From Streptomyces diastatochromogenes (GTDB taxonomy: Bacteria; Actinomycetota; Actinomycetes; Streptomycetales; Streptomycetaceae): DNA of 64,000 bases. The stretch covers positions 62,001-126,000 of the forward strand of contig NZ_MCGQ01000048.1 in NCBI RefSeq assembly GCF_002242805.1, given 5' to 3'. Positions 49,567 to 57,762 of this stretch are shown piece after piece. Numbering within the stretch: the stretch's first letter is position 1; each line of letters begins with the position of its first letter. The position numbers and the translations under genes were made by a program. Under the pieces are notes generated by a model. It had not been told where the DNA came from. It did not search any database and worked only from the letters and a program-made list of their open reading frames with translations.

Positions 49567-50751
49567 ATGCCCGCCAGCGACGCCGTAGAGCAGCACGAAC
49601 AGCCCTGGAGCCGCCGGCGGCTGCGCAGCGCCAACGAGCGGCTGCTGCTCGACCGGCTGCGCCTTCTCGGCGCCGCGTCGCGCGCCCAGCTGGCCCGGGA
49701 GACCGGCCTGTCCAAGCCGACGGTGTCCAGCGCGCTCGCCTCGCTGGAGGCGGCCGGACTCGTGCACGAGGTCGGCACGCATGCCCCCGAGCGCGGGCGT
49801 GTCGCCGTCCTGTACGCCCCCGACCCGGCCGCCGGTCACGCGCTCGGCGTCGACATAGGCCGCAGCTGGCTGCGCGTCGCGCTGGCCGACCTGGACGGGA
49901 CGGTGGTCGCCCGGTCGGATGTGCGCAACCCCGCCCGCGGTGCGGACGCCCTCGCCGACCTGGTCGTGGGCACCGCCCGTCAGGTCGTCGCCAACTCCGG
50001 AGTGGACCCGGCGGAGGTGGTGCACGGGGTGGTGGGCACGCCCGGGGTCTACGACGAGAAGCAGCGGCGGGTGCGGTACGCGATGCATCTGCCGGGGTGG
50101 GGCCGTGCGGGGCTGCTGGACCGGCTGCGCGAGGAGCTGGACGTACCGCTGGAGGTGCACAACGACGCCAACCTGGCCGCCCTCGGCGAGTACACGTACG
50201 GGGTCGGCGCGGGCAGCCGGCTGTTCGCGTACATCCTGATCGGCACCGGTCTCGGTATGGGCGTCGTCAGCGAGGGACGGCTGTTCACGGGGGCGCACGG
50301 GCTGGCCGGGGAGATCGGGTTCCTGCCCTGGACCGGCCGGCGGAAGCCGGAGCGGCTGGAGGACGCGGTGTCGGGGGTGGCCGTCGTGGAGGCCGCGCGG
50401 CACTTCGGGATGCGCGGGCAGCTCACGGCGAAGGCCGTGTTCGACGCGGCCCGGCAGGGCAACACGGCCGCGGTGCGGGCGGTGGAACTGGAGGGCGAGC
50501 GGATCGCGCACACCGTGGCGGCCGCGGCCGCGGTGCTCGACCCGGACCTCGTCGTGCTCGGCGGCGGGGTGGGCCACAGCGTGGACCTGTTGCTGCGGCC
50601 GGTCCGGGAGCATCTGCGCACGCTCACTCCGCTGCGACCGAAGCTCGCACCCAGCCGACTGGGTGAGGACGCGGTCCTGTTGGGCGCGGTGGCGACGGCA
50701 CTGGGCACGGCGCGCGAGATGGTGTTCGAGCGCAGGACGGCCGCACTCTGA
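49567..50751 (+). CDS. ROK-family transcriptional repressor (CsnR-like)
   Basis: 394 residues. A winged HTH at the N-terminus (about 22-80: ERLLLDRLRLLGAASRAQLA followed by LSKPTVSSALASLEAAGLV) precedes a ROK kinase-like sugar domain: GVDIGRSWLRVAL, LEVHNDANLAALGEY, FAYILIGTGLGMGVV and GLAGEIGFLP. The zinc-binding Cys cluster typical of many ROK proteins is not obvious. It would be released from DNA by an amino-sugar oligosaccharide or phosphate. ATG 49567 has no ribosome site; GAGAAT is 6 nt before it. Matching operators at 49505 and 50816 suggest it controls the permease, itself and the GH2 gene. CsnR of S. coelicolor, a ROK regulator of chitosan use, is a plausible relative. Confidence 0.88.
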   Translation: MPASDAVEQHEQPWSRRRLRSANERLLLDRLRLLGAASRAQLARETGLSKPTVSSALASLEAAGLVHEVGTHAPERGRVAVLYAPDPAAGHALGVDIGRSWLRVALADLDGTVVARSDVRNPARGADALADLVVGTARQVVANSGVDPAEVVHGVVGTPGVYDEKQRRVRYAMHLPGWGRAGLLDRLREELDVPLEVHNDANLAALGEYTYGVGAGSRLFAYILIGTGLGMGVVSEGRLFTGAHGLAGEIGFLPWTGRRKPERLEDAVSGVAVVEAARHFGMRGQLTAKAVFDAARQGNTAAVRAVELEGERIAHTVAAAAAVLDPDLVVLGGGVGHSVDLLLRPVREHLRTLTPLRPKLAPSRLGEDAVLLGAVATALGTAREMVFERRTAAL

Positions 50752-50777
50752 CGCATCTGCCGCCGAGGCCACGGTGA

Positions 50778-50806
50778 TTGACACCGCTCACCCCGCGCCC
50801 TAGCTT
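50778..50806 (+). promoter_or_regulatory. Promoter of the exo-glucosaminidase gene
   Basis: TTGACA (50778-50783), 17-bp spacer, TAGCTT (50801-50806), giving a start near 50813, immediately before the ROK operator at 50816. Confidence 0.75.
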
Positions 50807-50815
50807 GTGGCAGGT

Positions 50816-50836
50816 TAGTAAAGTTTCCTAACTTTA
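50816..50836. promoter_or_regulatory. ROK operator over the transcription start of the exo-glucosaminidase gene
   Basis: TAAAGTT-TCCT-AACTTTA, a perfect 7-bp inverted repeat, forms the body of the element. Repressor bound here would block the promoter at 50778-50806. It is the second copy of the element upstream of the permease and ROK genes. Confidence 0.7.
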
Positions 50837-50852
50837 CGACCTGGAGACCGCC

Positions 50853-53576
50853 GTGTTCCCTCGTCCCGCCCGCAGACGCCGCCTCGCCACGGCCGCCGTG
50901 GCCCTGGGTCTGCTCAGCTCGCTGTCCACCAGTGCCTGGGCCGGGTCCCGGGATCCGGCCCCGGCGCACCGGCAGCACGCCCGGGGCACCCAGGTCCCCT
51001 CCGCCGCCGGAAGCAGCACCCCGCTGTCCGGCTACGCGATCCAGTCGACGGCGAAGGTCGGCGACTCCGCGCAGGCCGTCTCCACCCCCGGCTATCCGGC
51101 GACCGGGTGGTATCCGGCGGGCCCCCGCTCCACCGTCCTCGGAGCACTGCTGGCCGACGGCCGCTACGCGGACCCGTTCCACTCCACCAACCTGGAGAAG
51201 ATCCCCAGGGCCGACTTCCAGGTCCCCTGGTGGTACCGGGCCGACTTCACGGTCGCCGACACCACCGAGCGCACCCACCTCGACTTCAGCGGCGTGATCT
51301 CGGCGGCCGACGTCTATGTGAACGGGCATCAGGTGGCCGGGGCCGCCGACGTCGTCGGCGCCTACACCCACCACGAGCTGGACATCACCTCGCTGGTGAA
51401 GTCCGGCACGAACACGGTCGCCTTCCGCGTCCGGCCCAACGACCCGACCAAGAACCTCACCATGAGCTGGCTCGACTGGCTCCAGCCGCCACCCGACCGG
51501 AACATGGGCATCGTCCGTGACGTGCTGGTCCGCCGGGGCGGCCCGGTCGCGCTGCGCGACGCACACGTCGTGACCAAGCTGGCCGTGCCGTCGCTGGCCA
51601 CCGCCGACCTGACCGTCAAGGCGCAGGCCCGCAACGACTCCGGGACGGCGGTCACGGCCGAGATCAGCGGCAGCGTCGGCGGGACGAGCTTCACCAGGTC
51701 CGTGCCGCTCGCCGCGCACGAGACGAAGACCGTCACCTTCTCCCCCGCCGACGTCCCCGGACTGCACCTCACCTCCCCGAAGGTGTGGTGGCCGGCCGGC
51801 ATGGGCGGGCAGCCGCTGTACGACCTGGACCTCACCGCCTCCGTGTCCGGCACGGCCTCGGACACCGCCCACGAGAGCTTCGGCATCCGCGACGTGCAGG
51901 CGCCGCTGAACTCCGACGGTGCCCGCCAGTACCGGATCAACGGCCGCAGGCTGCTCATCAAGGGCGGCGGCTGGTCCCCGGACGAGTTCCTGCGCTGGGA
52001 CCCCGGCTACGTCGAGGACCGGCTGCGGTACGCCCTGGACCTCGGGCTGAACACCCTCCGTCTGGAAGGCCACATCGAGCCGGACGAGTTCTTCGACCTC
52101 GCCGACCGCTACGGCGTGCTCACGCTGCCGGGCTGGGAGTGCTGCTCCAAGTGGGAGGGCCAGGTCAACGGCAAGGAGACCGGCGACACGTGGACCGACG
52201 CCGACTACCCGGTCGCCAAGGCGTCCATGGCCGCCGAGGCCGCCCGGCTGCGCGACCACCCGAGCGTGATCTCCTTCCTGATCGGCAGCGACTTCGCACC
52301 CGACGCGACGATCGAGAAGAACTACCTGGACGCTCTCGAGGCCGCCGACTGGCCCACCCCGGTGGTCCCCGCCGCCTCCGACAACTCCTCGCCCCGGCTG
52401 GGCAGTTCGGGCCTGAAGATGACGGGGCCCTACGACTGGATCCCGCCCGGCTACTGGTACGCCAAGCGCGAGGGCGGGGCCACCGGCTTCAACTCCGAGA
52501 CCAGCGCGGGCCCCGACATCCCCACGCTCGACACCCTGCGCCGGATGATGACGCCCGCCGAGCTGGACACGCTCTGGAGGGACCCGGACGCCAGGCAGTA
52601 CCACCGCTCACCCTCGCCCACGTTCGGCACGCTCAAGATCTACGACGCCGCCCTCACCGGCCGCTACGGGCCCCCGACGGGCCTCACCGACTACGTGCGC
52701 AAGGCGCAGCTGGCCCAGTACGAGAACGTGCGCGCCCAGTACGAGGCCTACGCGCGCAATGCGACGGACGCGAGCAAGCCCGCCACCGGGGTCATCTACT
52801 GGATGTTCAACAGCGGCTGGACCTCGCTGCACTGGCAGCTGATGGACCGCTATCTGGACCAGGGCGGCGCCTACTTCGGCGCCAAGAAGGCGAACGAGCC
52901 GCTGCACGTCCAGTACTCCTACGACGACCGCTCGGTCGTCGTCGTGAACAACCGGAACGCCTCGGCCGGCGGACTCACCGCGCGGGCCACGCTGTTCAAC
53001 CCCGACGGCACCCAGAAGTACGACAAGGCCGTGACCGGGCTGACGGTGAACGGCGGCGGCGCGCACGGCACCGCGCTCACCCTGCCCGCGTCGGTGGGCG
53101 GGCTGTCCTCCACGTACCTGCTCCGGCTGACCCTGACCGACGCGGACGGCAAGGAGGTGAGCCGGAACGTGTACTGGCTCTCCACCAAGGCCGACACGCT
53201 CGACTGGGCGAAGACCGACTGGTACTACACGCCGACGACCGGCTATGCCGACCTGAAGGGGCTCGCCTCGATGGCCCAGGTGCCGGTGTCGGCCACGGCC
53301 TCGACCGTGTCGTCCGACGGTACGTCGACCACGACGGTGACCCTGCGCCACACGGGCGGCGGCAGGACGCCGTCGCTGTTCACGGACGTCCACCTGGTCG
53401 ACGCCCAGGGGAAGCCGGTGCTGCCGGTGCGGTGGTCGGACAACGAGGTCGGCCTGTGGCCGGGCGAGTCGGTGACGCTGACCGCCACCTACCGGACCGC
53501 CGATCTGCACGGTTCGGCGCCGGGGGTGCGGGTCTCCGGCTGGAACACGCCGGAGCGGACGGTCCCGGCCGCCTGA
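50853..53576 (+). CDS. csxA: Secreted GH2 exo-beta-D-glucosaminidase (CsxA-like)
   Basis: 907 residues with a signal peptide (RRRRLATAAVALGLLSSLST, cleavage after AWA near residue 30). Then a jelly-roll sugar-binding domain, an immunoglobulin-like domain, the TIM barrel (about 345-640: IKGGGWSPDEFLRWDP, LGLNTLRLEGH) and C-terminal beta domains. D480 in FLIGSDFAP and E549 in GFNSETSAG fit the acid/base and nucleophile described for the exo-glucosaminidase branch of GH2, where Ser-Asp replaces the usual Asn-Glu. It trims glucosamine from the non-reducing end of chitosan oligosaccharides outside the cell. Controlled, by operator evidence, by the ROK repressor. The GTG at 50853 follows CTGGAG. 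Followed by a strong terminator. Confidence 0.88.
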   Translation: MFPRPARRRRLATAAVALGLLSSLSTSAWAGSRDPAPAHRQHARGTQVPSAAGSSTPLSGYAIQSTAKVGDSAQAVSTPGYPATGWYPAGPRSTVLGALLADGRYADPFHSTNLEKIPRADFQVPWWYRADFTVADTTERTHLDFSGVISAADVYVNGHQVAGAADVVGAYTHHELDITSLVKSGTNTVAFRVRPNDPTKNLTMSWLDWLQPPPDRNMGIVRDVLVRRGGPVALRDAHVVTKLAVPSLATADLTVKAQARNDSGTAVTAEISGSVGGTSFTRSVPLAAHETKTVTFSPADVPGLHLTSPKVWWPAGMGGQPLYDLDLTASVSGTASDTAHESFGIRDVQAPLNSDGARQYRINGRRLLIKGGGWSPDEFLRWDPGYVEDRLRYALDLGLNTLRLEGHIEPDEFFDLADRYGVLTLPGWECCSKWEGQVNGKETGDTWTDADYPVAKASMAAEAARLRDHPSVISFLIGSDFAPDATIEKNYLDALEAADWPTPVVPAASDNSSPRLGSSGLKMTGPYDWIPPGYWYAKREGGATGFNSETSAGPDIPTLDTLRRMMTPAELDTLWRDPDARQYHRSPSPTFGTLKIYDAALTGRYGPPTGLTDYVRKAQLAQYENVRAQYEAYARNATDASKPATGVIYWMFNSGWTSLHWQLMDRYLDQGGAYFGAKKANEPLHVQYSYDDRSVVVVNNRNASAGGLTARATLFNPDGTQKYDKAVTGLTVNGGGAHGTALTLPASVGGLSSTYLLRLTLTDADGKEVSRNVYWLSTKADTLDWAKTDWYYTPTTGYADLKGLASMAQVPVSATASTVSSDGTSTTTVTLRHTGGGRTPSLFTDVHLVDAQGKPVLPVRWSDNEVGLWPGESVTLTATYRTADLHGSAPGVRVSGWNTPERTVPAA

Positions 53577-53581
53577 TGTGA

Positions 53582-53609
53582 CGGGGGTGGGCCCGGAAGC
53601 CCACCCCCG
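53582..53609. terminator. Bidirectional terminator hairpin
   Basis: Perfect inverted repeat with 11-bp arms, CGGGGGTGGGC and complement, around CCGGAA, between the convergent stops at 53576 and 53616. Confidence 0.85.
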
Positions 53610-53615
53610 CACGGC

Positions 53616-55067
53616 TCAGCTGACGTTGAGCGCGGTGTCGTCCACGACGAACGACGTCTGGAGGGTGGAGCCCTCGGTGCCGGTGAACTTGATCGTGACC
53701 GTCTGGCCCGCGTAGCTCGCGAGGTTGAAGCTGCGCTGGGTGTAGCCGCTCGCCGCGTTCAGGTTCGAGTAGGTCGCGAGGGTCGACAGCACCGTGCCGC
53801 TGCTGTTGAGGACCTGCGCCTTCAGGGTGTCGTAGGCCGTCGAGGTGGACGTCTCGGCGGTGTCGACATGGAGGTAGAAGCTCAGGGTGGCGCTGGTGCA
53901 CCCGGCGGGGATGGTCACCGACTGCGTGAGCGTGTCGGTGTGGGCGGAGCCGTAGCCGTTCAGCCAGGCCTTGTAGGAGCCGGTGCGGGAGGCCTCGCCG
54001 GTGTCGTTGGTGATGACACCGCTGGAAGCGGTCCAGGACGTGGCGCCGGACTCGAAGCCGGGGTTGGCCAGCAGCTGGGCGGCGGTGCAGGTGCCGCCAC
54101 CGCCACCGCCGCCACCGCTGGTGCCCGCGCCGGCCAGCCAGGCGGTGGCGTTGAGGGCGAGGGCCGCGTTGGTGGCGCCGGAGTCGTTCCAGCCGTCGTA
54201 CAGGGTGTTGCCGGACTGGCCGGTGCCGTCGTCGATCGGCGAGCTGTCGCCCCAGAAGGCGACGCGGCCGCTGCCGAAGGTGGACGTCAGGAAGAAGGCG
54301 CCGGTGTTGCCGGAGTAACCGGTGCGGTAGAGCAGGCCCTTGACACTGGAGTTGTCGGCGGGCTTGAGCGTGGCGGTCGTGCCGCTGGCGATCAGGCTCT
54401 TGGTGACGGTGCCGAAGGAGCCGTGCAGGACCGGGTCGCTGCTGTCGCTGATCGCCGACGGGTAGTCGGAGCTGATGCTCAGCGAGTCGATGGAGAAGCC
54501 GAACGGGTCGGTGGAGTCGACGCTGTTGTTCGTCATCAGGTCGTTGAGGATCTCGACCGCGTCCTCGCCGTCGTTGTTGCGGTCGGCGCCGGTGTGGTCG
54601 GAGATCATGAACAGGCCGCCGCCGTTCTTCACGAAGTTCATGATCGCCGTCTTCTCGGCGGTCGTGAACAGCGTGTTGGGCTCGGGCAGGACCAGCGTGT
54701 CGAAGTTCGACAGGTCGGTGGTCGACGAGCCGCCGTAGCTGAGGCTGGAGCCCGACGGCAGCGTCTTCAGGCTGTAGCCGCCGGTCTTCTGCAGGTCGAC
54801 GCCCCAGGAGGACAGGGCGCCGGTCCAGTCCGTCTCGGCGGACGGTGAGGAGTCCTGGCCGAGCGGGTCGGGCTGGCTGGTGGAGATGATCCAGTCCGCG
54901 TTGCCGGCCGTCTCGGCGTGGGCGTTGTCGAACAGGATCCGGTGCGTGGTGGCCGCGTGGGCGGGGGTGGCGCTGGTGCCGACCTGCAGGGCTGCGGACG
55001 TGACGAGCAGCCCGAGCCCGGCCAGGGCGGTGGTGAATCTGCGGCGGGATCTCCTCGATCCGAGCAT
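53616..55067 (-). CDS. Secreted protein with GATase1/ThuA-like domain and C-terminal beta-sandwich
   Basis: 483 residues. Signal peptide with twin Arg-rich start and AHAATT cleavage region (about residue 36). The first module (about 40-310) alternates strands and helices, with FDTLVLPEPNTLFTTAEKTA and FVKNGGGLFMISDHTGADRN, resembling the class-I glutamine-amidotransferase/ThuA-like fold; the catalytic Cys is not obvious. After a Gly-rich linker (SGGGGGGGGT) a beta-sandwich, QLLANPGFESGATSWTASSG to VVDDTALNVS, matches the C-terminal domain found in many Streptomyces secreted hydrolases. Role unknown; probably extracellular carbohydrate or protein related. ATG 55067 has GGAGG eight bases before it. 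An IR lies 52 bp upstream. Confidence 0.8.
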   Translation of the reverse strand: MLGSRRSRRRFTTALAGLGLLVTSAALQVGTSATPAHAATTHRILFDNAHAETAGNADWIISTSQPDPLGQDSSPSAETDWTGALSSWGVDLQKTGGYSLKTLPSGSSLSYGGSSTTDLSNFDTLVLPEPNTLFTTAEKTAIMNFVKNGGGLFMISDHTGADRNNDGEDAVEILNDLMTNNSVDSTDPFGFSIDSLSISSDYPSAISDSSDPVLHGSFGTVTKSLIASGTTATLKPADNSSVKGLLYRTGYSGNTGAFFLTSTFGSGRVAFWGDSSPIDDGTGQSGNTLYDGWNDSGATNAALALNATAWLAGAGTSGGGGGGGGTCTAAQLLANPGFESGATSWTASSGVITNDTGEASRTGSYKAWLNGYGSAHTDTLTQSVTIPAGCTSATLSFYLHVDTAETSTSTAYDTLKAQVLNSSGTVLSTLATYSNLNAASGYTQRSFNLASYAGQTVTIKFTGTEGSTLQTSFVVDDTALNVS

Positions 55068-55118
55068 CCGGCGAACCTCCATGAGGGGTGGGGAGAGGCG
55101 GTGCGGGCGCCAAGTCTG

Positions 55119-55152
55119 CGCGCGTAGAACCGGCTTGAGGGTTCTACACGCG
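55119..55152. promoter_or_regulatory. Long inverted repeat upstream of the secreted protein gene
   Basis: Arms CGCGCGTAGAACC (55119-55131) and GGTTCTACACGCG (55140-55152) match at 12 of 13 positions with an 8-bp spacer. It could be an operator or a 5'-UTR hairpin. Confidence 0.5.
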
Positions 55153-55283
55153 TCGATTGATTGAAAGGTACATGGCATGACGGCCCGGTGAACAGAAAGT
55201 CCCGGCAATAAGCGGAGCGGAGTGCCTCCGGTCAGAGCGGGCACATGGAACATCAGCGGGGAACGCGACGAAGAGGGGTGGAC

Positions 55284-55547
55284 ATGGAGATTTCAGGCCT
55301 CATCAGCGCCATCGTCATCGGGCTCATCATCGGTGTGCTGGGCCGGCTGGTCGTGCCCGGGCGGCAGCACATCGGCGTCCTGTGGACCATCGTCGTCGGC
55401 ATCGTGGCGGCGCTGCTGGGCTCGGCGATCGCCGCCGGGTTCGGGGTCGCGGACACCAAGGGGCCCGACTGGATCGAGTGGTTCATCCAGATCGCCCTCG
55501 CGGCGGCGGGGATCGCCGCTCTGGACCGGGCCCGGACCCGTCGCTGA
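55284..55547 (+). CDS. GlsB/YeaQ/YmgE-family small membrane protein
   Basis: 87 residues, three hydrophobic helices: ISAIVIGLIIGVLGRLVVPG, VLWTIVVGIVAALLGSAIAA and IQIALAAAGIAALD. The GxLGRLVVPG motif after helix 1 is the GlsB/YeaQ signature. These proteins are associated with general stress response, mechanism unknown. The ATG at 55284 follows AAGAGGGGTGGAC and is chosen over an earlier in-frame GTG or ATG. Convergent with the acetyltransferase gene. Confidence 0.9.
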   Translation: MEISGLISAIVIGLIIGVLGRLVVPGRQHIGVLWTIVVGIVAALLGSAIAAGFGVADTKGPDWIEWFIQIALAAAGIAALDRARTRR

Positions 55548-55568
55548 GGGAGCACGGTCGAGGGGGCG

Positions 55569-56345
55569 TCAGCTCCCGTACAGATAGGGCGTGGTGGTGC
55601 TCAGCGCATGGAAGCCGAGGCGTTCCAGGATCGGGCGGCTCATGGGTGAGGCGTCGACCTGGAGGTAGCGGTAGCCGTGGGCGGCGGCGACGCGGGCACG
55701 GTGGGCGACCAGGGCGCGGTAGATGCCCCGGCCCCGCCAGGTCTCGACGGTGCCGCCGCCCCACAGCCCGGCGAAGCGGGTGCCGGGCACCAGCTCCATA
55801 CGGGCGGCGCTGACCGGCTCGTCACCGGCGAGCGCGACCACGGCGACGACCGTGCCGGGGTCGGCGGCCAGCCGGTCGAGCAGCCGGTGGCGCAACCGGC
55901 CGCCGTCGGTGCCGAAGGCCTGCTCGTGCACGTCCACGACGAGGTCGACGCCGGCCGGATCGGTGGCCTGCACGAAGCGGATCCCCGCGGGCGGCTCGGC
56001 GTCCAGGGCGAGCCGGGCGACCTCGCCGATCAGGAGCGTCTCCTCGGGCTCGGCGCGGAATCCGGCGGCGGTCAGCCGGGGGCCGAGGTCCACCGGCCGG
56101 TCGTGGCCGTAGAGCTTCCACTCGAAGTCGCGGCCCAGGCCGGTGAAGTACGCGACCTGTTCGCCGATCGCCCGGTCCGCGGTCCCCGCGTCCAGCGCGG
56201 ACCACACGACGCCGTTCCAGCCCTGCGCATCGGCGACCTGGCGGACGACCGGGCCGGTCCGCTCGATCCGGGCGCCGGGCCCGTCGGGGCGTGCGCCCTC
56301 GCGTATGTCCCGGTCGTACAGGGCGAGCACCGCGGCATGATCCAT
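55569..56345 (-). CDS. GNAT-family N-acetyltransferase
   Basis: 258 residues. The C-terminal half is the GNAT fold with the acetyl-CoA motif GTVETWRGRGIYRALVAH (R/Q-x-x-G-x-G/A), followed by GYRYLQVDASPMSRPILERL and FHALSTTTPYLY. The N-terminal half (GEQVAYFTGLGRDFEWKLYG, DLGPRLTAAGFRAEPEETLL) resembles a second, degenerate GNAT module used for substrate binding. It transfers acetyl to an unknown amine. ATG at 56345. Downstream of the decayed MerR gene on the same strand. Confidence 0.88.
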   Translation of the reverse strand: MDHAAVLALYDRDIREGARPDGPGARIERTGPVVRQVADAQGWNGVVWSALDAGTADRAIGEQVAYFTGLGRDFEWKLYGHDRPVDLGPRLTAAGFRAEPEETLLIGEVARLALDAEPPAGIRFVQATDPAGVDLVVDVHEQAFGTDGGRLRHRLLDRLAADPGTVVAVVALAGDEPVSAARMELVPGTRFAGLWGGGTVETWRGRGIYRALVAHRARVAAAHGYRYLQVDASPMSRPILERLGFHALSTTTPYLYGS

Positions 56346-56385
56346 GCCCTCACTCCAGCATCCGCGCCCCCGACGGGCAACGGAA

Positions 56386-56745
56386 TTACCGGACGTCCGG
56401 GGCGACACCGTCCGGCCGTACCACGGACAGGTACGCGGTGAGCCGGTCGCGGTTGCGGGCCAGGCAGTCGATGCGGGCCTGGATGCGGTCGATGTGCGCC
56501 TGGAGCAGGACCGCCGTCGCGGGGTCACGCACTCGGCGGGCGAGTGCAGCTCCTCGGGCCCGGAGAGGTACGGCAGAATCACGCGGATCATCTCGGTGGT
56601 GAGGCCCGAGTCGAGCAGGCCCCGGATCTGCTGGACATCCGGGACGGCGGACTCGGGGTAGCTGCGTTAGCCGTTGTCGGCGCGGCCGGGATGGAGCAGG
56701 CCCTGTGCGTCGTAGCAACGGAGCAGCGGAGCAGGCGGGTGGGAC
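56386..56745 (-). pseudogene. Decayed MerR-family regulator, 5' end lost
   Basis: Reading on the minus strand, CYDAQGLLHPGRADNG is followed by an in-frame TAA (56667-56669) where MerR proteins have Tyr, then RSYPESAVPDVQQIRGLLDS and LTTEMIRVILPYLSGPEELH. A frameshift near 56540 moves the rest, RVRDPATAVLLQAHIDRIQA to PDGVAPDVR, into another frame that stops at 56386. Before CYD an 8-bp tandem duplication, CTGCTCCG twice, and a missing base break the HTH, and the first ~20 codons are absent. So the gene has at least four lesions and its promoter is gone. Confidence 0.8.
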
Positions 56746-57253
56746 CTGGCTCACAGGCGTCCTGGTCGACCGGCGTCTGCGGCCCACGCTGCTCGCGTCG
56801 CCGGCCCTGTTCGTGACGGTCCTGCTGGTGCTGGGCATCGGCTCCGGTGCGCACGCGGTGCTGGTCTGCGTCGTCGCCGTGTGGGGCGTGGCCTTCGGCG
56901 GGGCGCCGACGCTGATCCAGACCGCGCTGGTCGATGTCTCGGGCCCGGCCGACACCGATGTGGCGACCTCGCTGCAGACCACGGTGTACAACGCGGGGAT
57001 CGCGGCCGGTTCGCTCACGGGCGGGGTGGCGCTGGACGTCCTGGGCGCCGGGGCGCTGCCCTGGACCGCGCTGCCCGCGGCCGTGCTCGCACTGGCCACG
57101 GTCGCGGCGGGGTACCGGCACGCCTTTCCGGCCGTACGGCACGGTGCGGCGCCGGACGGGAACCGGGTGGCTGTGTCACCCTCGGTGCCCGTGGCGTGCA
57201 GTGCCGGGGATCGTGCTGCGAGGAGGTCCGTGCCCCATGGTGAAGGACAGTGA
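56746..57253 (+). pseudogene. C-terminal fragment of an MFS transporter, 5' half lost
   Basis: The frame starts TWLTGVLVDRRLRPTLLA, the conserved loop before a late transmembrane helix of major-facilitator drug exporters, and continues with about five helices (LFVTVLLVLGIGSGAHAVLV and so on) and VDVSGPADTDVATSLQTTVY, typical of DHA1 transporters. The first six or seven helices, start codon and promoter are missing; it joins directly to the truncated 5' end of the MerR gene. The frame then runs to a stop at 57253, overlapping the deaminase start. Non-functional as a transporter. Confidence 0.75.
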
Positions 57254-57719
57254 GCTGGGCCATCTGCGCCGGTGCGTCGAGCTGGCGCGGGAGGCGCTGG
57301 AGGCGGGCGACGAGCCCTTCGGCTCGGTGCTCGTGGCGGCCGACGGGACGGTCCTCGCCGAGGACCGCAACCGGGTGGCCTCCGGGGACCGCACCCGGCA
57401 TCCGGAGTTCGAACTGGCCCGCTGGTCGGCCGCCCACCTCACGCCCGCGGAACGGGCCGCCGCCACCGTCTACACCTCGGGCGAGCACTGCCCGATGTGC
57501 GCGGCCGCGCACGCCTGGGTCGGGCTCGGCCGCATCGTGTACGTCGCCTCGTCCGAGCAACTCGGCTCCTGGCTGGCCGAGTTGGGCGTGCCCGCAGCGC
57601 CGGTGCGGGCGCTGCCCGTGCACGAGGTGGCCCCCGGTGTGGCCGTCGAGGGGCCGGTGCCCGAGCTGGTCGAGGAGGTGCGGGACCTCCACCGCCGCTG
57701 CCACGCACGCGGCCGTTGA
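57237..57719 (+). CDS. Nucleoside/cytidine-deaminase-like protein
   Basis: 160 residues of the zinc CDA fold. The metal motif is GDRTRHPEFELAR (His and catalytic Glu) with SGEHCPMCAAAH giving CPMC for the two Cys ligands. This places it with guanine/tRNA-adenosine/CMP-type deaminases; the size and the late ELVEEVRDLHRRCH tail do not fix the substrate. The ATG at 57237 has AGGAGG 10 nt upstream and lies in the tail of the decayed MFS frame. It may have been the gene next to that transporter. Confidence 0.87.
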   Translation: MVKDSELGHLRRCVELAREALEAGDEPFGSVLVAADGTVLAEDRNRVASGDRTRHPEFELARWSAAHLTPAERAAATVYTSGEHCPMCAAAHAWVGLGRIVYVASSEQLGSWLAELGVPAAPVRALPVHEVAPGVAVEGPVPELVEEVRDLHRRCHARGR

Positions 57720-57762
57720 CCGGCGCCTCCGCGCAGGCAGCCGTCGACCGGCGCCCGCCTCC

